Part shown: piece after piece, positions 23,071-32,945 of the stretch
Position numbering within the stretch: the stretch's first letter is position 1
Layout: each line of letters begins with the position of its first letter
Source: Rhizopus sp. PT2906
Lineage: Eukaryota > Mucoromycota > Mucoromycetes > Mucorales > Rhizopodaceae
Length of the DNA stretch: 52,012 nt
NCBI GenBank assembly: GCA_025529335.1
Contig: JAMYHX010000297.1
Location: 1 to 52,012, forward strand
Direction of reading: 5' to 3'
Translations under genes and position numbers: made by a program
Notes under the pieces: generated by a model
Databases searched by the model: none
Told to the model about the DNA's origin: nothing
What the model saw: the letters and a program-made list of their open reading frames with translations, nothing else

Positions 23071-23520
23071 TTAATGCTTCAGCATTAATTTTACTTTCTT
23101 TTTACTCACACTTTTGATCTTGGGGGGGTATAGTATCCCATTGTACAGTATCAACAAAAACTTTTCCATTATCTTATCTTCTTTGTAAGCGAATAACAGC
23201 TCTATTAACAATCTCTTGGATTCTGATGACTTTCTTTCTCTTGTCTTCTTTGTCTGCTTGATTTCCTTGAGTTTTTGTAGAACTACTTCTCTTTCTACAT
23301 CATGCTCAAATTCTAGATCTCTCCAGTATTGCATTTGAATCAACATATCTATTATGGCCATGACATCACTTATAGAAATACTTGTATATGTCATCAAGTA
23401 CAAAAGCCTTGAGCAAATAGATATATATCCAAGAATTTCTGTTTCATAGAGCCTTAATGACAGAGGAGTGCTGAAGCCAATGTCATTAAGAAACTCAGAC
23501 TTGATGCACCAAGGATTCAA
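23071..23520 (-). CDS. Unidentified ORF (149 aa)
   Basis: Single uninterrupted ATG-started frame. The N-terminal half is hydrophobic/mixed and the C-terminal half strongly basic (runs such as 'KQTKKTRERKSSESK' and 'SVSKKKVKLM'). No domain is recognised. It overlaps end to end with another minus-strand frame (23517-23726), so both may be pieces of one decayed gene. A repeat-associated protein is possible but not shown. Confidence 0.25.
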   Translation of the reverse strand: MNPWCIKSEFLNDIGFSTPLSLRLYETEILGYISICSRLLYLMTYTSISISDVMAIIDMLIQMQYWRDLEFEHDVEREVVLQKLKEIKQTKKTRERKSSESKRLLIELLFAYKEDKIMEKFLLILYNGILYPPKIKSVSKKKVKLMLKH

Positions 23521-24119
23521 GTGGGCTTTTTTTTTTGTAGTTTTGCAACATTCTTGGGCATGATGCTGTCGATTGCATTAACTGGTGAGAATAGTATGAG
23601 GGTGCAGTCCAGAGTCATGGACAAAGGTGCTGAAACACCAAGAAACGCCTCCAGCTTATTATAGCTCATGTTGCCACAAAGCCTACCAGTGGCAATGATT
23701 TCAAACTTGCCTAGGGTAAAGCGCAACTCATTTCATGCTGCTTTTTCTTTTTGGAATTTCTGAATATTAATTGAAAATCCTTGAGGATAACCGTCCAGCT
23801 TCCAAGAAGTCTGCTGACGAAGTTGCCGCATATTTCATCCTGCTTTTGAGCAGAAGAAGCTCCTCCAACTCTTCCTCATATACTCTTCGTACAGGTGAAG
23901 GGACTCTCAGTCTTTTGGAAGACGGTCCTGCTAATACTTGTGAAGGCTGCCTTTTTCTGCTAAAAAGGCTATTAAGTCAGCAACTTGCGAATTACATTCT
24001 ATTAAAAAGAGCTGGATGTTGTTAAAATAAGAAGCGAATGCGTTTTATAAGGGAAAGAATCTATGAATGCCCTTTGTATTTAATGTCGTCAGTGTTGTAT
24101 TTATCCCATAAATAGAGTG

Positions 24120-24480
24120 GCACCATTGGGAAGGGCCAGGCACAAGCAAACATTGCCAGAGCCAGGCGTTAAGAAACTTATGGATCTTGATCGCTACCAA
24201 AACTATCGTCAATTTATGTCTAAGGACAATAAAGTATTATAAGTAAACCGCAGTATAAAGAAAGAGAGTGTCCGAAACTACCATCTATTAAAAAGCCTGC
24301 AAAAACGCTCGAGACTCCTACAGACCTTATATGCCAGAGTAGATACAGTAGCTTCCTGACCTTATCACTAAAGGGGGGCTCTCATCAAGAAAAGCTGGAA
24401 TAATGGCTGGTATTGTTGAGAGAACAGTCTAGCATTACGTGAAGCGTCTGCCTGGTACAAGAAAGTTTCGAAACAAAAAA
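24120..24480 (+). pseudogene. Degenerate transposase-like remnant
   Basis: Stops and frame changes break the stretch, but fragments in different frames line up as a helix-turn-helix-type N-terminus. One runs 'KKLMDLDRYQNYRQFMSK'. Further on is 'ALIKK', then 'AGIMAGIVERTV' in the next frame, a stop in place of the next residue, and 'HYVKRLPGTRKF'. The pattern is what I expect of the DNA-binding region of Tc1/pogo-type transposases. No terminal inverted repeats were found around it. Confidence 0.3.
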
Positions 24481-24562
24481 CCAATGGATGAATTATTCTT
24501 TTTGGAGATACAATTTATTCTAACAATAACAAAAGGAAAAATATTTACATTCAAGTAGACAT

Positions 24563-27322
24563 CTATTCATCATCTTCTTCTTCATCTTCTTCATCATCGT
24601 CATCATCTACTTCTGGTTTTTCTTCTTCTTCATCGTCGCTGTCGTCATCCTCTTCTTTATTATTATCTTTCATTTCTTCATCTTCATCTTCATCTTCGCT
24701 TTCATCTACTTCAGGCATTTCTTCATCACTATCAGAATCCTCAGCTGTCTGTCCTTCTTGCTTAGACTCATCCTTTCTTTCAATCACACTCTTCTTTAGT
24801 GAAGCCTCTAAACGCTCTTGTTCACGGTCGATGTGAATGATCTTTAGCTGCACACAATCGCCAACCTTGTACAAGCTCTTCCAGTTTTCCACAAACTCGT
24901 CTGATAAGTTACCAATCTTCACACGGGCTGAAATAGTCTTACTGAGCTTCAAGAAGACACCAGCATCGGTGATATTGGTAATATAACCTTGATAGCACAC
25001 TCCACGGCGAACATCTGAAAACTTTTTGAGGCCATTCTTTTTAGCGACTGTTCTGAGATGATTATCCTTTTTAACTGCCTTCTTCACTGGTTTCTTTTCG
25101 CTCTTTTCAGTCTTTTCCTTCTTTTCCTTCTTTTCCTTCTTTGTCACTTGCTTCTCCTTCTTTTTCTTATGAGCAATACATGACACAATGAGCTTGTTTG
25201 CTGAAGGATCCACTCTCAGGACAGTTGTCTTGACAGTCTGACCCACATTGTATACTGTGCTCAAATCAGCTACATGAGCTTCAGTCATCTCGCTTCCAGG
25301 CACAAATGCACTGATGTTATTGTAATAAGCAACCACACAGCCATTTTTCTTGATGGCCATGATCACACCATGGCTAATATCACCTTCGTGAATATCAGCC
25401 AAGTTTTGGAAGATGGGATATTCACTATTGATCAATGATTTCTTCAGTGTCAGGATGACTCGTTGTCTTTCGGGATCAATCTTGAGCACACGGCATTCGA
25501 CCTTTTTGCCTGATTTGAACTTGTATTCGGGATGGCTTAACTTGACATCGGCCATATGCACAGCAGGCACGAGCGCGTTGATCGATTTGGATATCTTGAC
25601 AATGACACCAGCAGGAACGAGCTTTTCAACGACACCCTCGACCATGGATCCAATCTCAATATCGGTCACACGCAAGTATTTTTCAGCCAGGATACTAGGT
25701 TGTAAGGTAAGCACGAGGATGGCATCAACAGGATTATAGGACAGAACACGGGCACGGTGTGTGGATCCAATTTTGTAGTCGCCAGCTGTTGCAGAAAGGC
25801 TGGGCACACGTTCATCTGCAAGACGCGAGATATGAACAAAACCGGTGACGCCGTCCAGACTGTCAAGGGTGACCCAGATACCACCGCTGCTCACACGATA
25901 TACCTTGACATTATCCAAGAAGGAGCCGACAGGGAACACGTCACCAACAAATTTGTCAGATTTGATGCCATTTGCTAATACAGGTACATCTAATTCTAGC
26001 ACGTGTGGCAGAATGGATCCACCAATCGTCTTTTCTTCAGTATTTAAAATGGTAAAGAGTGTACGGAAAACGAGCTTTTGTCCCAATTTGAAGCTGGTTT
26101 CAATATCTATATTAGCAGGAATGTGTGTTGCATCAATCGTAACTTTGTAAAGGCCCATCATCTTGAGGACCAGGCCGTTATTTTGAACTGCTTCAATCAT
26201 GCCTGATACTCGCTGGCCAGGAAGAACAGAGGTGATGCGCGAGAAAGGATTTTCAATGGTGCTGTTGGCAATCTTGCTTCGATCGATAGTCACATTGGCT
26301 ATACGTTTGTTCGTCTTTTCGACAAGGCATTCAACATATTGTCCCACTGAAAGCTCTTCGTTTCGGTTGTATTTTTCAATATATGATTTGGCTTCTTTTG
26401 TAGGTAAGAATCCAGTCAAATCCTTAACACCCAAATCTAACACATAACCGTGGTCTTCAACACTCTTGACAGTGGCTCCCAATGTCTATTACAGGAAAAA
26501 AAAGTCAATCTTTGATCGCTTCATAAAGTATATAAACTTACCACTCCAGGAGTCGTATCGATTTTTAGTAAATCCTCATTGACGACCTGTGGTTTCAAAC
26601 TCAATTCAATCGGTCTCTTTGCTTTTTCTTCCAGTGCTGGAAGATTGGTGATCTTACAACGAAGCCATTGACCAACGTAAAACATATTGTTTAAGCTAGG
26701 CATCTTATTTTCTTCTTCATCCATATCCTCATCTTCATCATTGGCAATTTTTTGAATGGTTTCGGTAAGTGCATCAGAGATTTCTGTGATAGGTATAACA
26801 CCGACAAGTTGATGAGGTAAAGAAACAAACAATTCAAGTTCGTTGATACGGGAAACACAACCTAAAAGGCATGTACCGACAGTAAGTTTCTACATATTCA
26901 TGGTTAATAATCATACAAGCATAGAAAATTCAAATTACCTTGAACGTCAGTTGTTCAATGTATGCTTTATCCGATTTAGGCTTCTCAGCTGGTTTGGCTG
27001 TAGTTTTTGTTTTCTTGTTGGGTTTTCTCTTCTTTTTGGCAGGTTCCGAATCAGTAAGGGCAGAATCTGCATTCTTTGTTGTCTATGAAACCGTTCATGT
27101 GTTAGTGAATAATTCACTTGTTGAACAAAAAATACTTACAGATTCAAACAGATCTTTGGCTGCTTGATTAGCGATCTCTCTGTGTTCGAGAGGGGTCAAG
27201 GCACTTGCTCCACCACGAGGAAAACTTTCTTCAGCATTAGATGATATAGTGACAGCTGTAGCATCAACAGTCGTCTTTGATGGTGTTGCTTCAGTAGAAG
27301 TGCTATTCTTTCTTTTGGCCAT
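24563..27322 (-). CDS. rrp5: Short Rrp5-like S1-repeat protein (865 aa)
   Basis: Four exons, complement of 24563..26485, 26542..26889, 26939..27082, 27140..27322. A basic nuclear-type N-terminus (KKKRKPNKKTK) leads into seven S1 RNA-binding repeats, beginning at 'KLTVGTCLLGCV', 'TLGATVKSVEDHG', 'LPGQRVSGMIEA', 'PVGSFLDNVKVY', 'EIGSMVEGVVEK', 'HEGDISHGVIMA' and 'RRGVCYQGYITN'. A Lys-rich linker precedes the last repeat, and the protein ends in a strongly acidic D/E tail. Rrp5 (PDCD11) normally has about twelve S1 repeats plus a C-terminal TPR/HAT block in about 1,700 residues and is needed for both 18S and 5.8S rRNA processing in the nucleolus. Here the downstream S1 repeats and TPR block are missing, and no frame after the stop resumes them. 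Confidence 0.85.
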
Positions 27323-28527
27323 ATTATGTGTTCCTTGAAGAGGAATAATGATATAAACGAAAAATCCGAAAATATATCAGTTCAAGCGCAAGTCACAGTG
27401 GCTTATTCAACCACAGCTTGCTTCCCTTTCATCACTGCATAATCCTTCTCACAGCAACTCAGTTTTGACTATAACAGTTTTGCTGATATAGTCTACAGCA
27501 TACATTATACATAATATAAAGAAAAAAGAATGCAAGAAGAAGAAGGAGAGAAAAATAACGATTCCCTTAAGCTTATAAAAGCTGTGAAGCGCACACACAT
27601 ACATTTATATATACTCATATACATACATTAGATCTATAGTCAATATCTCATTTTGCCTTTTATTGTCATTTCAGTACACTTTATCCATAAATTATTCGCA
27701 CAATACAATCAACACGTTAGTTGATTTTCTATGTCTTCTTTATTGTTTAAAAGACAACATTTAATGCATAAAATGAGCTTGATATTCTTGAGCATAATAT
27801 AAATGTGGTCAACACTGATAATTTACACGTAACTGAAAAAGTTGTTAAAGACTACATATAAATACTCTGATCTTGTCTTCTTTAGACCAAACTAAGACCA
27901 GTTATTCTTCAGTTAACCCTAAGGTATGTTATGTTCTTTACTCTTGTAAGAAACTAATATGTAGTGCTATAGATCATAAAATCGAAACAGTACCGGTGCT
28001 AGCTAAGAGTAGTTTGGTTCTTACCAAACTTGGTCCCATCCTCTCTCTCTTGCTCTTCTCTTATCTATGTCTTACTCTCTCTCTTCTTCTTTCTCTTCTT
28101 TGTCCGGACCAGTTATCGCTGGTCCATCCATAGTACACTTCGGGTATTAATAACTTTTTTTGTATGTTTACTTACTTTTCCCGCTTCTCTTTTCTCTCTT
28201 ATAAACTCTCTTTTGATGTAAGTATTTAATATCAATGAAGTAATCGAAATACTAGTCATTTCTTTATTCATTCTTTTGCTTCTGATGGACTCTCTTTTAT
28301 CATTATTTGTTATCTCTTTTATTATTATTTGTTGTCTGAAACTATCATTTTTTATCAGTGTGCGTATAAAGTGTATGTAGGGCTACATTCAAAGTAAAAA
28401 TGATTGGTTGAATTAAATTGAAACTCCTACGTAATCGCTTTTTTCCAATTTGTTGTTGTCGCCTTCTTGTTTTCTTCTTTTTTTCTATTAAAAAATAGTA
28501 TAGATTGTGCTTCTACATCAAATCACA
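27323..28527. promoter_or_regulatory. Divergent intergenic region between Rrp5 and the WW-domain gene
   Basis: Promoters for both flanking genes should lie here. The middle holds one copy of a dispersed repeat (listed separately). No coding sequence is recognised. T-rich tracts precede the WW-protein start. Confidence 0.45.
27941..28363 (+). repeat. Dispersed repeat, copy A (LTR-like?)
   Basis: Shares several blocks in the same order and orientation with 37533-37835: 'ctcttgtaagaaact', 'tatagatcataa', 'agttatcgctggtcc', 'tatttaatatcaatg', 'gttgtctgaaa' and 'tatcattttt'. It contains a TATA-like 'cttataaac'. The shared order and several-hundred-base length fit a solo LTR or non-autonomous element. 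I could not define terminal TG...CA ends or target duplications. Confidence 0.65.
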
Positions 28528-29268
28528 ATGGCACCAACAAAGAGTAATAATATATCAAAAGAAACAAAAGAAGAGAAAGAAGTAGAAGAAAAGAAAGAAA
28601 AGGAGCAAACAAGTGATCATGACGAATCAGACCAAGAAACGAAGCAAGAAAGCCAAGACGCTTCTACTAATGACTATGATAATAAAAAAGAACAACAACA
28701 ACAACAACAACAACAGGATCCTAGCGTGTGGACTCCTGTTTGGGATGATAATGCAAAAGCATATTACTGGTGGAATACATCAACTAACGAGACTACCTGG
28801 GTTAACCCTAATGTAACCGCAGAGAATCAAGAATATCAAAGTGCTGATAATTCAAATTTTCTATTAGACCCAGAGACCAGAAAAAAGCCGGAGGCTGGTG
28901 AGGAGTTAACTGAAGAGGAAAAGTTACAAAGTTATATGCAAGCAAGCCAAGCTTACACAGGACAATATTATCCATCACAGGATTACTCCATGTATACATC
29001 ACAGGCCTTTTTTAATGCTAGAACTGGAAGATTTACTACAGCTGAAGATGCTAATCGCTTAAATCCTGAAAATCTTTCAATCGAAAATAGAGCAACAAGA
29101 CAAATGCAGTTTTATTTTGATGTCGATGCTTATACGGAACAACGTAATAGACAAAGAATGATGGAAAAGGGAACAAAACGGAAATTAACTCGAAAAGAAA
29201 TTGAATACTTTAAAAAGATGAAGCAAGAAAAGAAGAACAAGAGAGCCAGAGAATGGCTTTTACAATAA
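28528..29268 (+). CDS. WW-domain protein, conserved C-terminus (246 aa)
   Basis: Single exon. The N-terminal 65 residues are Lys/Glu-rich with a polyGln run, then a WW domain (W-TPVWDDNAKAYYWWN...TTWVNP; two signature Trp and terminal Pro present). The C-terminal part, 'FFNARTGRFTT', 'RQMQFYFDVDAY', 'KRKLTRKEIEYFKKMK', is a conserved basic module of fungal WW proteins likely to work near RNA or splicing machinery, but I cannot name the family. The ATG at 28528 (context cacaATGGCA) is preferred over an upstream in-frame ATG at 28507, which adds seven residues. No introns are visible. Confidence 0.8.
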   Translation: MAPTKSNNISKETKEEKEVEEKKEKEQTSDHDESDQETKQESQDASTNDYDNKKEQQQQQQQQDPSVWTPVWDDNAKAYYWWNTSTNETTWVNPNVTAENQEYQSADNSNFLLDPETRKKPEAGEELTEEEKLQSYMQASQAYTGQYYPSQDYSMYTSQAFFNARTGRFTTAEDANRLNPENLSIENRATRQMQFYFDVDAYTEQRNRQRMMEKGTKRKLTRKEIEYFKKMKQEKKNKRAREWLLQ

Positions 29269-29421
29269 TAAAAACATGTATGTTCTACATTTATTCAAAG
29301 GCGCACGTTTTTAATCTGGAGAAGAGTGAAGCGCGTAGTGACTGTTTCATGATATGAAGAATTTAATCATGTAGAGAAAAACTTTGCTTTTTTCTTTGTG
29401 TTTATTTTTTAAAAAAGAGCA

Positions 29422-32001
29422 ATGAGGTAAATGAGAACGCTTCAAAGCGTGTTTTATGAGTGTTGCTTATAAGGAACCACATTTAATATTTAAACCTTTA
29501 TAATTAGTAAACGAAGCCAAAGGTCAAAGAATAAATCTGACAGTAGTAGTAATATCAACTTTGTATTCAACCCAGATCAGCCCCTTAGTCGTAGTCTTAG
29601 CTTCACTGGAAGCGCGCCTACCAGTCCAGCTGCTTCTGCTACAGGATTCAATATCGCAGGTACCGCTAGTTCTGCCTCTTCGGGCTTTGGCTCAGGAAAC
29701 AAACAACCATTTGTGTTTGGAAATGCCTCTAGTACTCAACCCAGCAATGCCTTCAACTTTTCTTCACCAGGCTCACAGACATTTCCTTCTCCTTTGAAAA
29801 GAGGTGTTTCTGAGCTGCCTACTTCGGGACAATCAGATCGCAATAATGCTCTTAGACGTTCTACATCAGAATTTTCCTTTAGCACTACCTCCAATCCATC
29901 CGCCCCCAATCCATTTGGTACTTCCTTAGGAGCCGCTCCCATCTCCTTTGGCACACCCGCTGCTTCAAACACACCTGGTGCCATCACCACTAGTACTTCC
30001 GGTTTTGCGCCTGCAGCCAGCACAACAGGTAATGCGCCTGCATTTAGCTTTGCTCCTGTAACAGGATCAACAAGTGCCACACAAGCTGGAACCTCTACAC
30101 CTGCTCCTGCTTTCACATTTGGCGCTACTAGTACCACTGCACCTTCCACTTCATCTGGTGCTTTTAATAATACCACTTCTACAGCTGCACCCACGTCAAC
30201 TTCGACAACCCAAACGACGGATGCTTTTTCGTTTGGATCGTCCACAGCTAAACCATCGACAACAACAACAACAACAACATCCGGATTTACCTTTGGAAAG
30301 GCATCAGAACCTGCTTCTAGTACAGCTGCACCTGCTTTTACCTTTAGTAAGCCAGCTGAAGCTCCTCCTGCAGCGTCTACATCTGCATTCTCCTTTGGAA
30401 AGTCAGTGGAAGCACCCAAGGCCAATCCAGCTCCTTCTTTTAGCTTTGCAAAACCTGCAGAGTCAACTCAGGCTTCACAAGCAGCATCTACTACTGGAAC
30501 AGCATCCACAGCAGCAACAGCTCCCGCAACAACTACCAGCAGTAGCCCTTTTACATTTGGGGGCCTCGGCTCTACTTCAAAGCCTAGTACCACACCTGCA
30601 ACAACTAGTTTTACGTTCGGTACTTCTACATCCACTGCAAGTGCAGCTACTACGACTACTGCCACAACTACTGCTACTACAGCAACATCATCTGCTGCAC
30701 CTGTCTTCAGCTTTGGAGCAACCGCAAGTACCAGTAAACCTGCTCCAAGTCTTACATCTGGTACACCAACCTCAACCTCTTCTATCATCACTTCAAGTGC
30801 TCCTACTACTACTACTACCACTACAGCAGCAACGACAAGTAGCTCTGCTCCAACCTTCTCATTCGGTGCATCCACCACAACAACAGAGAAAAAAGATGAT
30901 AAAGGGTCTACGCCTATTGTTACGAGTAACCCATTTACGTTTGGTACGACTGCGTCCACTTCAACAAGTAGCTCATCAACAACTCCCGGTATCACCACCA
31001 ATGCTCCAACTACCACTACAACCATTAGTCAGCCTGTAGAGGCAAAACCAAATCCATTCTCCTTCACAAAAGTACTGGATGACCTGTCAAAGATATCAAC
31101 TCAACCTCCTAGTCAGATATATGCTTCTCTAGTCACCCCATCTTTAGCCAGTTTATAGTAAGTAAGAATAACCAAGGAAAGCAATTCAAAAATCTCTTAC
31201 TCTTCATTAAATAGTCAAACTCAAGTTGTTCACCATACAAATTTCAGAATTGACAACATCACGTCCACCACTCGATTTACCGAACTTCCTGAACAAGCAC
31301 AGAAAGAACTAGATGAGGTAGAGAAATACATACGTTTGGAAAGTCAACGAAGCGAGTATATCAGAAACCACAAGATGCCTCAACAAACACAGTTGATAAA
31401 TAAATGCAAAGAAGACATAGAAGCCTTGTCACAGGTAAAGAGAAAGGGATACGAAAAAGATGAACATTAACAACTGTATAGAAAATGGATGCTCTCTCTA
31501 GTATGCTCAAGATGCGCTTAGAATCCACAGAGTCCTTGTACGATGACGTGAAGGAGCAACTGAGACATGCGAATGATGGGTGTGCTGTTATTGAAGCATG
31601 TAGGCATCCTGGCACAGCACCTCGCTGGCTCTTTGGTCGTTCAGATGAAGACGAGTAAGTGTTGTATGATCTCTTTCTATATAACTTTAGTAACCACATC
31701 CTTAGTTACTTTTCATTACTGGCAAAGCAATTAGCAAGTAGATTGGAAGAATATAAAAAGTGCATTTGGGAAATTGAACGAACAGCAGAATCATGGAGCA
31801 AGAATAGGGCTCAATCACCTCAAGGTAAGTAGCACTGATATTAGTAATGACATATTCTAATATACAATTATAGATATTGCACGCATTATGCATGCTCAAA
31901 ATCAGACCTTCCTTGCTTTAGCCAACAAGGTTGCTTCCTTACATGAAGCAGTCGAACGAGAAAAAGAGTATTATAAACAGTACTTTAAAGTACACGCTTA
32001 A
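29422..32001 (+). CDS. NUP49: FG nucleoporin Nup49/Nup58-like (764 aa)
   Basis: Exons 29422..29426, 29508..31157, 31215..31434, 31482..31654, 31706..31824, 31874..32001; phases close. The first coding exon is only five bases (ATGAG); splicing to 29508 gives MSKRSQ. Residues about 20-540 are Ser/Thr/Ala-rich with repeated SFG, FSFG and FTFG units that form the pore permeability barrier. The last 220 residues are the coiled-coil module of the Nup62 complex: 'LPEQAQKELDEVEKYIR', 'RWLFGRSDEDDYFSLLAKQL', 'MHAQNQTFLALANKV'. This matches human Nup58/Nup45 (yeast Nup49), a partner of Nup62/Nsp1 and Nup54/Nup57. The gene ends convergently with QCR7. Confidence 0.9.
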
Positions 32002-32211
32002 AAATATCCACATACACACTTTTCCCCCCCTTTTTTTTATAATGATTCTTTTTTTTTACCCTTCAATAAAGAAAAGAAATCTTTCCTCACAAGCGGAAGA
32101 CTGTTTAATCATAGTAGCTGCAAAGAAGTGTGTCCGTGTTTGTGTGTGTATACATATTTATATCCAAAATGTCTCTTTTAATAATGTTTTTTTGTGTTCA
32201 AAATAATGCAT

Positions 32212-32709
32212 CTAGTGGCGAGGAGTAACCTTGATGTTGTCAAAAGCTTCACGCTCAGCACGTTCAGCAGCAACTTGGTCGATATAAGGTTGAAGATATC
32301 TGTTGTCCTATTTTCAAATATCTCTGTGAGTTTTGATTTTTAGTATATAAGGTATAAATTACCTCTTCTGGCTTGACCCATTGTTCCTTGGGCAAGAGTG
32401 TGTGAGTCAAAGAACATTGTTGAGCAACACGGATACGGTAAGCACGATCGTAAGCAGCACGAGGGTCGGCAATTTCCAAACGACGGAGAGCTTCTTGAAC
32501 TAATTCACTTTCCTCTGAAACCAAGTCATCGTACTTGAGACCTATATACATTGTATTCAGCATTGGTGATTCTGATTGAGCTCTTTTGTTTTGTAAAAGT
32601 TACCGATTTGTCTGTAACCGGCAGTGTTGGCATAAGCAGAAGCAAGAGGCTTGACCAAACCAGAAAGGAGCTTAGAATTTTGAACAAAGGACTTGAGTGA
32701 CAAGGACAT
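32212..32709 (-). CDS. QCR7: Cytochrome bc1 complex subunit 7 (126 aa)
   Basis: Three exons, complement of 32212..32307, 32363..32541, 32604..32709. The 14-kDa nuclear-encoded subunit of respiratory complex III in the mitochondrial inner membrane. Family features: 'YRQIGLKYDDL', 'VQEALRRLEIADPRAAYDRAYRIRVAQQCSL' seen as consecutive pieces, 'LLPKEQWVKPEED', 'YLQPYIDQVAAE'. Length (126 aa) equals the usual 120-130. No cleaved presequence is obvious, consistent with the family. It sits 236 bases upstream of the next minus-strand gene's 3' end. Confidence 0.95.
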
Positions 32710-32945
32710 TATAGTAAATAAAGCTCAAGAGTGGGGAGAGGAGGGGATAAAAAACAACAAATTTTCCAAGCTGACTTTTTTGTCCAAGGATTCAGCTCAC
32801 ATCCCCCGGCGGCTTTTTCCTAGAGTCTACGTCATCTTTTTTACAAGTGCGACATCTCTTTCTGGAAATAGTATATCTCTTTCCGACTATATGCAGAAAG
32901 AGAAAGAAAGAGAAAGGGAAGAATAGAGATGGATTTATTATTAAT

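Larger units (their letters stand above)
22703..24562. other. Gene-poor stretch with decayed mobile-element-like coding pieces
   Basis: No recognisable intact gene lies in 1.9 kb between BRAP2 and Rrp5. Open frames on the minus strand (23071-23520, 23517-23726) and plus strand (23771-24025) match no family I know. At about 24120-24480 (plus) multiple frames together read like an interrupted transposase N-terminus, including 'AGIMAGIVERTV', a stop, and 'HYVKRLPGTRKF', suggestive of a helix-turn-helix DNA-binding segment of a Tc1/pogo-type element. Confidence 0.4.

Noticed and set aside
29736..31025. Long minus-strand ORFs opposite the FG nucleoporin
   Set aside because: They are Val/Ala-rich mirror frames of the repetitive FG-coding sequence, and the plus-strand gene explains them.
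29713..31158. Nucleoporin starting at an internal GTG
   Set aside because: The open frame continues upstream to an intron acceptor at 29507 and a 5-base exon with ATG; non-ATG initiation is not needed.
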